Shown here: positions 1-7,766 of the stretch, piece after piece
Numbering within the stretch: the stretch's first letter is position 1
How the letters are laid out: each line of letters begins with the position of its first letter
From: AC-37 sp036389295
GTDB lineage: Bacteria > Actinomycetota > Thermoleophilia > Solirubrobacterales > Thermoleophilaceae
Assembly: GCA_036389295.1 (NCBI GenBank)
Contig: DASVQB010000041.1
Location: forward strand, 124,001 to 188,000
Direction: 5' to 3'
Length of the DNA stretch: 64,000 bases
Notes under the pieces: model-generated
Database searches by the model: none
Seen by the model: only the letters and a program-made list of their open reading frames with translations
Told to the model about the DNA's origin: nothing
Program-made: the position numbers and the translations under genes

Positions 1-160
1 GTCCGGCGAGGCGGATCGCGATCGAGCCCACCCGGCACCGGTCGCCGTCTACCTCGAAGCCGGCCTCGCGCCACGGCTGCGGGTCGTCGGCGACAGTCAG
101 CGACTCGATCGTGGGCCGCGGCGTGCGCGGCTGAGGCGGGACCCCGGCGTCGGTGCTCAT
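1..160 (-). CDS. VOC/glyoxalase-like protein, N-terminal part (runs off the window)
   Basis: The reverse strand reads from an ATG at 160 to the left edge without a stop, giving 53 codons. A second in-frame ATG lies three codons upstream at 169. The visible residues include LTVADDPQPWREAGFEV and RCRVGSIAIRLAG, which resemble the first beta-alpha-beta unit of small VOC (glyoxalase-like) proteins. The rest of the gene, including any metal ligands, is outside the window, so the family call is tentative and no reaction can be named. It is divergent from the alcohol dehydrogenase at 248, with about 90 bases between them. Confidence 0.4.
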   Translation of the reverse strand, partial: MSTDAGVPPQPRTPRPTIESLTVADDPQPWREAGFEVDGDRCRVGSIAIRLAG

Positions 161-247
161 GCCGGGCATGATCGCCGCTGGCGCGCGACCGCGCGGCGTC
201 GCCGCCGCTCAGCCTCCGACGCCCGGCTCCCCGTAGGATCCGCCGCC

Positions 248-1279
248 ATGCGGCAGCTCACCTTCATCGAGCCCGGCCGGCTCGAGTGGTGGGACGTGGA
301 CGACCCGGAGCTCCAGGGCGACGGCGAGGCGCTCGTCCGCCCCCTCGCCGTCTCCACCTGCGACCTCGACAGCGCGATCGTGCTCGGCAACGCACCCTTC
401 GAGGGACCGTTCCCCTTCGGCCACGAGTGCGTGGCCGAGGTCGTCGAGGCCGGCGACGCCGCGGGTCCCGCGCGGCCGGGTCGGCTGGTCAGCGTCCCGT
501 TCCAGATCTCGTGCGGCGAGTGCGAGCGCTGCCGTCGCGGGCAGACCGGCAACTGCACGGGCGTCCCGCGCACGTCGATGTACGGGCTCGGCCCGCTCGG
601 CGGCGACTGGGGCGGCTTCCTGTCCGACCTCGTGCGCGTGCCGTTCGCCGCCCACATGCTCACCGAGCTGCCCGACGGCGTCGCGCCCGAGGCGGCCGCC
701 GGCGTGTCGGACAACCTCGCCGACGCGTGGCGGACGGTCGCGCCGTTCCTCGAGGCCGAGCCTGGCGCGGAGGTGCTCGTCGTGAGCGGATCGCCCGGTC
801 ACGGCCTCTACGCGCTCGACATCGCGCTCGCGCTCGGCGCCGCGCGCGTCGTCTTCGCCGACACCGACCCCGACCGGCTGCGACGGGCCGAGGAGCGCGG
901 GGCCGAGGTGGTCGAGGGCTACCCGCGCCGGCTCGGGCCGTTCCCGATCACCGTGAACTCGTCGAGCGAGCACGACGGGCTGATGCTCGCGATCCGCTCG
1001 ACCGCTCCGGACGGGACCTGCACGAGCGCGGGCATCTACTACGAGCCGGAGACGCCGCTCCCGATGCTCGAGATGTACACGAAGGGGATCGTCCTCCGGA
1101 CCGGCCGCGTCCACGCCCGGCCGCTGGCGCCGCCCCTGCTCGAGGCGATCGCCGCCGGCCGCCTCCACCCGGAGCGCGTCACCGCCGGCGTGGTCCCGTG
1201 GGACGAGGCCGACGCCGCCCTCGCGAGCCACGACCAGAAGCTCGTGATCGCCCGCGAGCCCGCCGCCGCCCACGGTTGA
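248..1279 (+). CDS. Zinc-dependent alcohol dehydrogenase (MDR superfamily)
   Basis: This 343-residue protein has the medium-chain dehydrogenase layout. The catalytic-zinc candidates are Cys38 and His59-Glu60 (GHE). The structural-zinc lobe is Cys89, Cys92, Cys95 and Cys103. A Rossmann domain follows, although its loop (VVSGSPGHGLYALD) departs from the usual GxGxxG. Such enzymes oxidise alcohols or polyols, or reduce aldehydes, with NAD(P); the substrate cannot be read from sequence. The ATG at 248 has no clear Shine-Dalgarno, but a TAGGAT -10-like box sits at 233-238, so the mRNA may have a very short leader. It converges on the sigma-factor gene and its stop codon lies inside the inverted repeat at 1272-1319. 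Confidence 0.85.
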   Translation: MRQLTFIEPGRLEWWDVDDPELQGDGEALVRPLAVSTCDLDSAIVLGNAPFEGPFPFGHECVAEVVEAGDAAGPARPGRLVSVPFQISCGECERCRRGQTGNCTGVPRTSMYGLGPLGGDWGGFLSDLVRVPFAAHMLTELPDGVAPEAAAGVSDNLADAWRTVAPFLEAEPGAEVLVVSGSPGHGLYALDIALALGAARVVFADTDPDRLRRAEERGAEVVEGYPRRLGPFPITVNSSSEHDGLMLAIRSTAPDGTCTSAGIYYEPETPLPMLEMYTKGIVLRTGRVHARPLAPPLLEAIAAGRLHPERVTAGVVPWDEADAALASHDQKLVIAREPAAAHG

Positions 1280-1319
1280 AGACTTAGGGACCCCAGGGAC
1301 TCCCAAATCCTTCAACCGT
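1272..1319. terminator. Long inverted repeat between convergent genes
   Basis: ACGGTTGAAG at 1272-1281 is exactly complementary to CTTCAACCGT at 1310-1319. The inner arms (TTAGGGA and TCCCAAA) extend the stem with mismatches. There is no U-run on either side. The position between two convergent genes suggests a bidirectional terminator. Confidence 0.6.
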
Positions 1320-1362
1320 CGACCGGAGGCCGGCTGGCCGACGGCTCGGCAGCCGCGGACGG

Positions 1363-3204
1363 CTAGCGCTCGGCGGCCAGGCGCCTCAGCCCCAGGCCCA
1401 GGCCGAGCAGCAGCAGCGCCGCCGCGGCCGTGGCCGCGAGGTCGCGACCGGTGATCGGGAGGCCGCTCGCGCTCGCCGGCTGCGGCGGGCAGTCCCCGCT
1501 CCGGCGCTGGGTGCGCACGGTGACGGTCGTGACCTGCCGGCGCACGCCGACGGTCATCTCGGTGGCGCCGGCCGGGCTCGAGTAGGCCGACTGCGCGGAC
1601 ACCGACCGGCGGACCCGGGTCTCCCGTACGACGGGAACCTGCCGGACCTCGGCCCTGACGTCGCCCCGCGCGGGATCGCAGTCGGACCGGGCGCGCGAAG
1701 CGGACCCGCCGCGATCGCCGGCGCCGCCCGCCGAGCCACCGCGGTTGTCGCCGCCGTCAGCGCCGGTGGAGCCGCCGCCGGCCGAGCCGCCGCGGTTGTC
1801 GGAGCCGCCCCCGCCGGTGGAGCCGCCCCCGCCGGTGGAGCCGCCACCCTTGTCGCCTCCGTCAGCGCCGGTGGAGCCGCCGCCGCTCGCGGAGTCGCCG
1901 CCCTTGTCAGTGCCGTCCCCGCCGGTGCCTTCGTCGGAGCCGCCCCCACCGGTGCCGCCCGCGCCGGCCGAGCCGCCGCTCTTGTCGGAGCCGCTTCCGC
2001 CGGTGTCGCCCCTGCCGGAGCCCCCGCCAGAGCCGCCCTCGCCGCCGCCGCCCTTCTCGCCGCGCTCGCCCTCGGAGCCGCCGCCGCCACCGCCCGGCTC
2101 CTTCGGAGTCGTCGACTCGCCCGCCGGGCGCTGGGCGACGTCGTCGGAGTCGCCGGAGTCGTCGATGATCGCGGCCAGCGCCAGCCCGCCGCCGAGCAGC
2201 AGCAGGAACAGGAGCAGCGGGACGAGCGCGCCGCGCCGGCGCCGCCCGCGCCGCCGCTCGGCCCCGTCCGCGCGAGCCGCTCGCTCCGAGCGCTCCGCTC
2301 CGGCCTCGTCGGGGCGGACCTCCGCCGCGCGGACCTCCTCCGCGCCGACATCGCCCGCGCCGCCCGCCGCCGCGGCGCCCGCCGCCTCGGCCTCGTCGAC
2401 CTCCGGCCCCGCCGCGACCGCACCGGCCGCCACGCCGACGCCGGACAGGATCTCCCGCGCCACCCGTCCCGGGAGCGGCGGGAACAGGACGGCGAGGTCG
2501 CGCGGCCGGCGCTCGAGCGCCTCCGCGAAGTCGGTGCAGACCGGGCAGCGGTCCAGGTGCGCCTGTATCGAGCGGCGCTTGCGGAATCCCTCGTCGTTCT
2601 TCGAGATCGCCGCGCGGATCTCGTCGCAGTGCGCGGTCGCCGCCGCGACGTCGCCCTGCATCGCGAGCCGCGCGCGGAACACCGTCTGGCGCGCCGCGCT
2701 CTCCGAGAGGTCGAGCGTGCTCCCCAGCTCCTCGTAGTCGAGGCCGCTCAGCTCCCGCAGCACGAGAGCCGACCGCTGCCGGTCGGGCAGCGCGCGCATG
2801 CGCGCGACCAGCTCGCGGAGCCGCTCGGGGCCGGCCTCGCCCACCCCGGCCGCCGCCGCCGCGGCGCCGACCGCCTCGTCGAGCCCGGCGAGCGGCTCGC
2901 GGTCGCCGAGCGCCGACAGCGACTCGTCCCGCGCGATCCGGAACAGCCACGGCCGGACCCCGACCCCGCGCTGGCCCGCCCGCAGCGACTCGTTCGCCGC
3001 GGCCATCGTCCGGCCGACGGCCTCGCGCGCCTCCTCGGGGTTGCCGAGGATCGAGAGGGACAGGTGGTAGAGCGGGTCGGCGACGCGCTCGAACAGCACC
3101 TCGAGCGCTCGCTCGCTCCCGCGCCCGACCTCGGCCGCGAGATCGTCGTCTGAGAGCCGGCCGAGCGGCGTGAACCGCCCGCGCCGGCCGGATGGTTGGC
3201 TCAT
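1363..3204 (-). CDS. ECF-like sigma factor fused to zinc finger, membrane segment and LPxTG-type C-terminus
   Basis: The 613-residue protein begins with sigma-70 region 2 (about 31-100, with WLFRIARDESLSAL) and region 4 (about 135-185, with LPDRQRSALVLRELSGLDYEELG). A zf-HC2-like motif follows (His192-Cys193; His216, Cys220, Cys223), as in ZAS anti-sigma domains. An acidic/Ala-rich linker and a basic stretch precede a transmembrane helix at about 326-347. Beyond that are about 150 residues of Gly/Ser/Asp repeats, a short domain with two cysteines, LPITG at 582-586, a hydrophobic helix and the basic end RRLAAER. The last three elements are the classical sortase sorting signal. The likely role is an extracytoplasmic-stress sigma factor carrying its own sensor or anti-sigma part. 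It may need proteolysis for release; ClpP is the next gene upstream. Confidence 0.85.
   Translation of the reverse strand: MSQPSGRRGRFTPLGRLSDDDLAAEVGRGSERALEVLFERVADPLYHLSLSILGNPEEAREAVGRTMAAANESLRAGQRGVGVRPWLFRIARDESLSALGDREPLAGLDEAVGAAAAAAGVGEAGPERLRELVARMRALPDRQRSALVLRELSGLDYEELGSTLDLSESAARQTVFRARLAMQGDVAAATAHCDEIRAAISKNDEGFRKRRSIQAHLDRCPVCTDFAEALERRPRDLAVLFPPLPGRVAREILSGVGVAAGAVAAGPEVDEAEAAGAAAAGGAGDVGAEEVRAAEVRPDEAGAERSERAARADGAERRRGRRRRGALVPLLLFLLLLGGGLALAAIIDDSGDSDDVAQRPAGESTTPKEPGGGGGGSEGERGEKGGGGEGGSGGGSGRGDTGGSGSDKSGGSAGAGGTGGGGSDEGTGGDGTDKGGDSASGGGSTGADGGDKGGGSTGGGGSTGGGGSDNRGGSAGGGSTGADGGDNRGGSAGGAGDRGGSASRARSDCDPARGDVRAEVRQVPVVRETRVRRSVSAQSAYSSPAGATEMTVGVRRQVTTVTVRTQRRSGDCPPQPASASGLPITGRDLAATAAAALLLLGLGLGLRRLAAER
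1700..2110 (-). repeat. Low-complexity repeats encoding the Gly/Ser spacer of the sigma-factor fusion
   Basis: Short GC-rich direct repeats encode GGSTG, GGDKGG and GGSDNRGGSAG-like units. CCCCCGCCGGTGGAGCCG, for example, is repeated in tandem near 1807-1842. All repeats stay in frame, so the spacer can change length by slippage without breaking the gene. Confidence 0.75.
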
Positions 3205-3328
3205 CGGTGCCTTGCGCTGCCTCGGGTGCCCGGTTCCTCAGGCTTCGCGACGCCTCACGCGGATTCCTTCCGCGCGCGCCCCACAGCCTGCGTCCACGAT
3301 AACCGCGATCCCGCCGCGCCGCGACCGA

Positions 3329-3910
3329 TCAGTGGTGCTTGATCACCCGGTCGATGATCCCGTACTCCTGCGCCTCCTCGGGATTGAAGTAGCGGTCGCG
3401 GTCCATGTCCTGATGCACCTTCTCGAGGTCCTGCCCCGTGTGCTGCGAGTAGATCTCGTCCATCCGGTGCCTCAGGTCGAGGATCTCGCGCGCGTGGATC
3501 TCCACGTCCGCCGACTGCCCCTGGTAGCCGCCCGACGGCTGGTGGATGAGGATCCGGCTGTTAGGCAGCGCGAACCGCTTGCCCTTCGCGCCGCCCGCGA
3601 GCAGCAGCGAGCCCATCGACATCGCCATCCCGAAGCAGATCGTGACGACGTCGGGCTTGATGAACTGCATCGTGTCGTAGATCGCGAGCCCCGCGTAGAT
3701 CGCCCCGCCCGGCGAGTTGATGTAGAGCGAGATGTCCTTGTCCGGGTCCTCCGACTCGAGGTGGAGGAGCTGGGCGACGATCAGGTTGGCGATCTGGTCG
3801 TCCACCTGGTCGCCCAGGAAGACGATGCGCTCGTTCAGCAGGCGCGAGTAGATGTCGAACGAACGCTCGCCGCGCGAAGTCTGCTCGACGACCATCGGGA
3901 CAAGCGGCAT
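3329..3910 (-). CDS. clpP: ATP-dependent Clp protease proteolytic subunit ClpP
   Basis: At 193 residues this is a full-length ClpP. The catalytic triad is visible as Ser98 (GMAMSMG), His123 (ILIHQPSGG) and Asp172 (DRDRYFNPEEA). ClpP forms the tetradecameric chamber that degrades substrates unfolded by ClpX, ClpC or ClpA in the cytoplasm. It stands alone here: no second clpP, clpX or tig is adjacent, although actinobacteria often carry two clpP genes. The start is the ATG preceding PLVPMVVEQTSRGER, which matches the usual short propeptide. It reads in the same direction as the sigma-fusion gene, 124 bases downstream. Confidence 0.97.
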   Translation of the reverse strand: MPLVPMVVEQTSRGERSFDIYSRLLNERIVFLGDQVDDQIANLIVAQLLHLESEDPDKDISLYINSPGGAIYAGLAIYDTMQFIKPDVVTICFGMAMSMGSLLLAGGAKGKRFALPNSRILIHQPSGGYQGQSADVEIHAREILDLRHRMDEIYSQHTGQDLEKVHQDMDRDRYFNPEEAQEYGIIDRVIKHH

Positions 3911-4019
3911 GGGCGGGACCTCCGTTGAGCGAGGGGCTTCCCCGGACGGCCCGGGGACGGAGCGCGAGTCTAGCTACGCGCCAGGCGCCACCGGCCGCGG
4001 GCGACCCCGGCCCGGCCGT

Positions 4020-4607
4020 TCAGGCGGCGACGGAGGCTGGGCGCTTGTCGACGTGGATGTGCGCTCCGCACTCGGGGCACACGACCTCGTCCTCGGCGCC
4101 TGCGCCGGCGGTCGTCTCGAGCGCCTGCTCCTCGGCCTCCGCCTCGGCGCGCAGGAGGCTCCGCTCGCGGCGAAGCTCCTCGCGCAGGCAGCGGACCGAC
4201 AGCCGCTCCGACTCCGCGCGGTCGAGCCAGTACTCCTGCTCGGGCTCCTCGCGGGCCGCCAGCTCGGCGTGATGGCTGAACGAGAGGTTCGGCCGGCGCC
4301 GGTCGGAGTCGAACCGCGACGCGACGTACGCCATGTTCATCAGCGTCTGGACGTCGTAGCCGGTGATCCGCGCGGCGCGCACGTAGCGCTCGCCGAAGCG
4401 GGCGTTGCCGTAGCGGAGCCAGTCGCCGATCCACCAGCCGACGCCGCGGCCGATGACGCCCAGCCGCCGTCCCTGCTCGGCCCACTCGCGCAGGCTCAGA
4501 TCGTCGTCCGGGCTCCAAGCGGTGGGAGAGACGGCGATGCGCGCGTAGTCCCCAGGACCTCTCCAACCGTTTGGTCCGTCGATCGCCCTCGAAGACGTAA
4601 CCTGCAT
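4020..4607 (-). CDS. LmbU-like DNA-binding regulator with C-terminal zinc-ribbon-like motif
   Basis: I place the start at the ATG at 4607 because GGGGGAGAGAG directly precedes it; this gives 195 residues. The core (WWIGDWLRYGNARFGERY, then TLMNMAYVASRF and LSFSHHAELA) matches the conserved pattern of LmbU-type regulators and related actinobacterial DNA-binding proteins. A coiled-coil-like Glu/Arg-rich segment follows. The protein ends with CPECGAHIHVDK, which looks like half of a zinc ribbon (one CxxC plus a histidine). The function is inferred as transcriptional regulation and the target is unknown. The nearby biosynthetic run at 4.9-13.7 kb is a reasonable candidate because LmbU itself controls a biosynthetic cluster. 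Confidence 0.6.
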   Translation of the reverse strand: MQVTSSRAIDGPNGWRGPGDYARIAVSPTAWSPDDDLSLREWAEQGRRLGVIGRGVGWWIGDWLRYGNARFGERYVRAARITGYDVQTLMNMAYVASRFDSDRRRPNLSFSHHAELAAREEPEQEYWLDRAESERLSVRCLREELRRERSLLRAEAEAEEQALETTAGAGAEDEVVCPECGAHIHVDKRPASVAA

Positions 4608-4877
4608 CTCTCTCCCCCTCGATCGAGACTCGCAGCGCAAGCGCGATATGTGCGCCCCCCGCGCAGCCGGGGGAACGCGGCGCCTGACCAGGACAGTGTA
4701 CCCGGTCGATCGCGCCGGTAATACCCCCATTCGCGGGGTCTTAATCAGACTTACGGGGGGGTGCGACCTGTGGTAGGAGGGAGAGCACTACCTCTCGGCC
4801 ACCCGGTGAGGGTCCCCCGGAAGCGGGAGGGTGGCAGCTTCGCGACGGGGCCGCAAGTCCGGCGGGGCCCCGCTCCG

Positions 4878-5864
4878 CTACTCCGGCTTCCAGCCCTCCG
4901 AGAGCACCCAGTGGCCGTCGAAGAGGATCAGGCCGAGCTCGGGGCGCAGCCTCATCTTCGCGAGCTTCGTGCCGAACTCGGTGCCGCGGTAGGCCTTGAA
5001 CCGCGCCCCCGGTCCCGGCGGGCTGAAGCTGAAGCCCTGCGGGTCGGTGAAGATCCGGCCGACCGCGTGGGTCTTGTGGAGCTTCCGGCGGTCGGACACG
5101 TCGCGGTAGATGTAGTTGAACCGGGTCAAGCCGCCGTGGGCGGTGGAGTCGTCGGCCCAGCCCCCGAACCCCTCGGTGCTCCTCATCCCCTCGAGCGCGT
5201 CGGGGCTCTGCTCGATCGGGAAGCGCACGTCGAAGATGCGCCGCCCGCGGTGGCTCGCCGCGCTGACGTTCGCGAGCGTCGTCGAGAAGTCGAACCGCAG
5301 CCGCTGCGGCAGCGGCACCTTCGGCATCTTGAAGTACTCGAGCCCGACGTCGATCGGGAGCTGCTCGTCGAGCAGCAGCTTCAGCACGAACATCGTCGTG
5401 CGCGGGTCGAGCGTCGCCGCGAGGTACTCGTACGGGTTGTCCGCCGGCACGACCCGCCGCTCGTCGTCGACCGCGACCGCGAGGACGATCTCCCGGTACG
5501 GCTCGAGGTTCGAGTCGACGAAGTGGTTGACGATCAGGTTGCCGATCCCCCTGCCGTCGGTCGTCTCGACGGGCTGGAAGCCGGTGCCGGCGGTCCAGCG
5601 CCTGACCGCCTTCAGGTCCGCCGCGCCGTAGAGGTTGAAGACGTCCGCCTCGAAGTACTGGGCCGGCGTGTCGACCTCCACGCCCCGCTTGGTCGTGAAC
5701 GTCCCGTTCACGGGGTACTGGAGGTGGAACATCGGGTCCTGGCAGCTCAGGCCGGCGCACTTCGGCGGCTCCGGCCGCGTGGTCGCCCCCGCCGGCGGGG
5801 CCCAGACCGCCGCGATCGCGGCGACCAGCGCTACGGCGCCTCTCGATAGGAGTCGTGCTCTCAA
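4878..5864 (-). CDS. Secreted acetoacetate-decarboxylase-like protein
   Basis: The 328-residue protein appears to start at a TTG at 5864, just after a G-rich stretch. It opens with a signal peptide (LRARLLSRGAVALVAAIAAVWAPPAGA). The mature part contains FHLQYPVNGTF, IGNLIVNHFVDSNLEPYREIVLAVAV and IDVGLEYFKMPKVP, which resemble proteins of the acetoacetate decarboxylase fold. The Schiff-base lysine of true decarboxylases is not securely placed, so a decarboxylase reaction is not claimed. It is the last gene of a minus-strand run, 29 bases after the KASIII gene, so an extracytoplasmic role with a lipid or ketide product is plausible. The predicted export is odd for this fold. Confidence 0.5.
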   Translation of the reverse strand: MRARLLSRGAVALVAAIAAVWAPPAGATTRPEPPKCAGLSCQDPMFHLQYPVNGTFTTKRGVEVDTPAQYFEADVFNLYGAADLKAVRRWTAGTGFQPVETTDGRGIGNLIVNHFVDSNLEPYREIVLAVAVDDERRVVPADNPYEYLAATLDPRTTMFVLKLLLDEQLPIDVGLEYFKMPKVPLPQRLRFDFSTTLANVSAASHRGRRIFDVRFPIEQSPDALEGMRSTEGFGGWADDSTAHGGLTRFNYIYRDVSDRRKLHKTHAVGRIFTDPQGFSFSPPGPGARFKAYRGTEFGTKLAKMRLRPELGLILFDGHWVLSEGWKPE

Positions 5865-5893
5865 AGCCCCCCCTGCCCCTCGACGGCTCCGGC

Positions 5894-6910
5894 TCAGGCC
5901 TCCGCCGGAAGGCCCCATTCTACGACGCCGGCCCCCCAGGTGAACCCGGCCCCGAAGGTGCTCATCAGGACCCGCGTGCCCGGCACGAGCCGCCCGTCGC
6001 GCTCGGCCTCGAACAGGGCGACGGGGATCGTGGCCGCGGAGCTGTTGCCGTAGCGCTCGACGCAGTTGACGACCTTCTCCTCGGGCAGGTCGAGCCGCTC
6101 GCCGACGGCGCGGATGATCCGCGCGTTCGCCTGGTGGTAGGCGAACAGGTCGACGTCCTCGAGCGTCATGTCCGAGGCCTCGAGCGCCAGCATCGTCGAG
6201 TTCGAGAGGTGGTCCACCGCGGCGCCGAACGTCTCGCCGCCGCGCATCCGGACGTTGCCGTCCTCGTGGCTCGCGTAGATCAGGCGGCAGCCCTCGGGCG
6301 CCGTGCCGAGCGTCAGCGGGCCGATCCGGCTGCCGCCCGCGCAGCGGGAGACCAGCGCGCAGCCGGCGGCGTCCGCCCACAGCGCGGCGACCGACCGGTC
6401 GTAGTGGTCGCAGACGCGGCTCATGAAGTCGGCGCCGATCACCAGCACGTTCTCGGACCTGCCGGACTCGACCGCCCCCGCCGCGAGGCTGACGGCGTGC
6501 AGCCAGCCGACGCACGCGGCGCCCACGTCGCAGGCGGCCGTGGTGCCGAGCCCGAGCTCGCCGATGACCATCGGAGCGACGTTCGGCGTGATCGCGTCCG
6601 GGGTCATGGTCGCGACCAGCACGAGGTCGACCGCCTCCGGCGCGAGGCCCGAGGACTCGAGCGTCCGCCTCGCGGCCTCCGCGGAGAGCTGCGCCACGGT
6701 CTCGTCCGTCGCGTGCGGCCGCTCGACGACGCCCGTCCGCTTGACGATCCACTTCTCGTCGACCCCGATCCGCCTGGCGATCGGCGCGTTCGGCACGCGG
6801 TTCTCCGGCACGACCACCGAGATCGCGCTCAGCGCGGCGCCGCGAACCCCCGGCCTGCCGTTCCGCGCGCCCACGGGCGCGTCGCTCGTCCTGTCGATCG
6901 TGTCGCTCAC
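5894..6910 (-). CDS. 3-oxoacyl-ACP synthase III (FabH/KASIII family)
   Basis: The 338-residue protein carries the FabH triad Cys133 (DVGAACVGW), His259 (YHQANARII) and Asn289 (YGNSSAATIP). The family condenses an acyl-CoA starter with malonyl-ACP, or carries out related acyl transfer in natural-product pathways. Upstream, the SDR gene ends 7 bases before this start; downstream is the acetoacetate-decarboxylase-like gene. The N-terminal extension of about 25 residues is unusual for housekeeping FabH. Its place in a run with carboxylase and SDR genes favours a specialised starter-unit or chain-initiating role. Confidence 0.9.
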   Translation of the reverse strand: MSDTIDRTSDAPVGARNGRPGVRGAALSAISVVVPENRVPNAPIARRIGVDEKWIVKRTGVVERPHATDETVAQLSAEAARRTLESSGLAPEAVDLVLVATMTPDAITPNVAPMVIGELGLGTTAACDVGAACVGWLHAVSLAAGAVESGRSENVLVIGADFMSRVCDHYDRSVAALWADAAGCALVSRCAGGSRIGPLTLGTAPEGCRLIYASHEDGNVRMRGGETFGAAVDHLSNSTMLALEASDMTLEDVDLFAYHQANARIIRAVGERLDLPEEKVVNCVERYGNSSAATIPVALFEAERDGRLVPGTRVLMSTFGAGFTWGAGVVEWGLPAEA

Positions 6911-6917
6911 GCCCGCA

Positions 6918-7766
6918 TCATCTCGCGATCGGCTCCCCGAGCCTGCCCCGCGCCTCCGCCATGTGCTTGAAGACCTCGTCCGGACCGGTGCGCCGGAGCA
7001 CCCGCTCGGCGAGCCGCGGCGCGATCGCCTGAAGGGTGAGGATCGGCTTCATCCCGCGCGAGTTCACGATGACCTCGGGACGGTTGCGGCGGATCGCGTC
7101 GACGACCGCGGACGCGACGTCCTCGGCCGGCACGGCCGCCGCCATGAACGGCGCCTTCGCCCCGTCCTCCTCCATCCGCGCGTACATGCCGCCGCCGGAG
7201 ACGAACCCCGGGCAGATCACCGAGAACCCGATCGGGCCGTCCGGGTACTCGGCCCGCAGCGACTGGGTCAGGCCGACCATCCCCGCCTTCGTGGCCGAGT
7301 ACGGGTGGTTGTACGGCTGGCCGAGCTTGCCGGCGAGCGAGGACATGAACACGACGTGCCCGTGTCCGAGCGCTCGCATGCGCCGGAGCGCGCGGCGGGT
7401 GAGCAGCAGCGGCGCGGTGAGGTTCACGGCGACGATCCGCTCGATCTCCTCGGGCGTGAACTCCGCGAACGCCGCGGTGGTCTCGTAGCCGGCGTTGTTC
7501 ACGAGCGCCTCCACCGGGCCGAGCGCGTCCTCGACGCGGTCGCACAGCGTGTCGAGCTCGTCGGGGACCGTGAGGTCCGCGAGGACGACCTCGGAGCGGA
7601 CGCCCGTGCCGCGCAGCTCGTCGCGCAGCTCCTCGAGCGTCTCGCCCTCGTCCGGCAGGCCGGACAGCGCCACGTGCGCGCCCGCCCCGGCCAGGCCCCG
7701 CGCCACGGCGGGGCCGATCCCGCCGGCGGCACCGGTCAGGAGCGCGGTCCGTCCCTCGACCTCCAT
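6918..7766 (-). CDS. Short-chain dehydrogenase/reductase
   Basis: This is a 282-residue classical SDR. It has the cofactor loop TGAAGGIG at 11-18, NNAG at 90-93, the catalytic serine pair near 142 (FMSSLAG), Tyr156 and Lys160 (YSATK). The ATG at 7766 shares one base with the TGA of the carboxylase gene (TGATG), so the two are translationally coupled. The C-terminal extension (PEVIVNSRGMKPILTLQAIAPRLAERVLRR) resembles SDRs acting on hydrophobic acyl or lipid substrates. The probable role is reduction or oxidation of a 3-keto or hydroxy intermediate in the surrounding pathway. Confidence 0.88.
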   Translation of the reverse strand: MEVEGRTALLTGAAGGIGPAVARGLAGAGAHVALSGLPDEGETLEELRDELRGTGVRSEVVLADLTVPDELDTLCDRVEDALGPVEALVNNAGYETTAAFAEFTPEEIERIVAVNLTAPLLLTRRALRRMRALGHGHVVFMSSLAGKLGQPYNHPYSATKAGMVGLTQSLRAEYPDGPIGFSVICPGFVSGGGMYARMEEDGAKAPFMAAAVPAEDVASAVVDAIRRNRPEVIVNSRGMKPILTLQAIAPRLAERVLRRTGPDEVFKHMAEARGRLGEPIAR

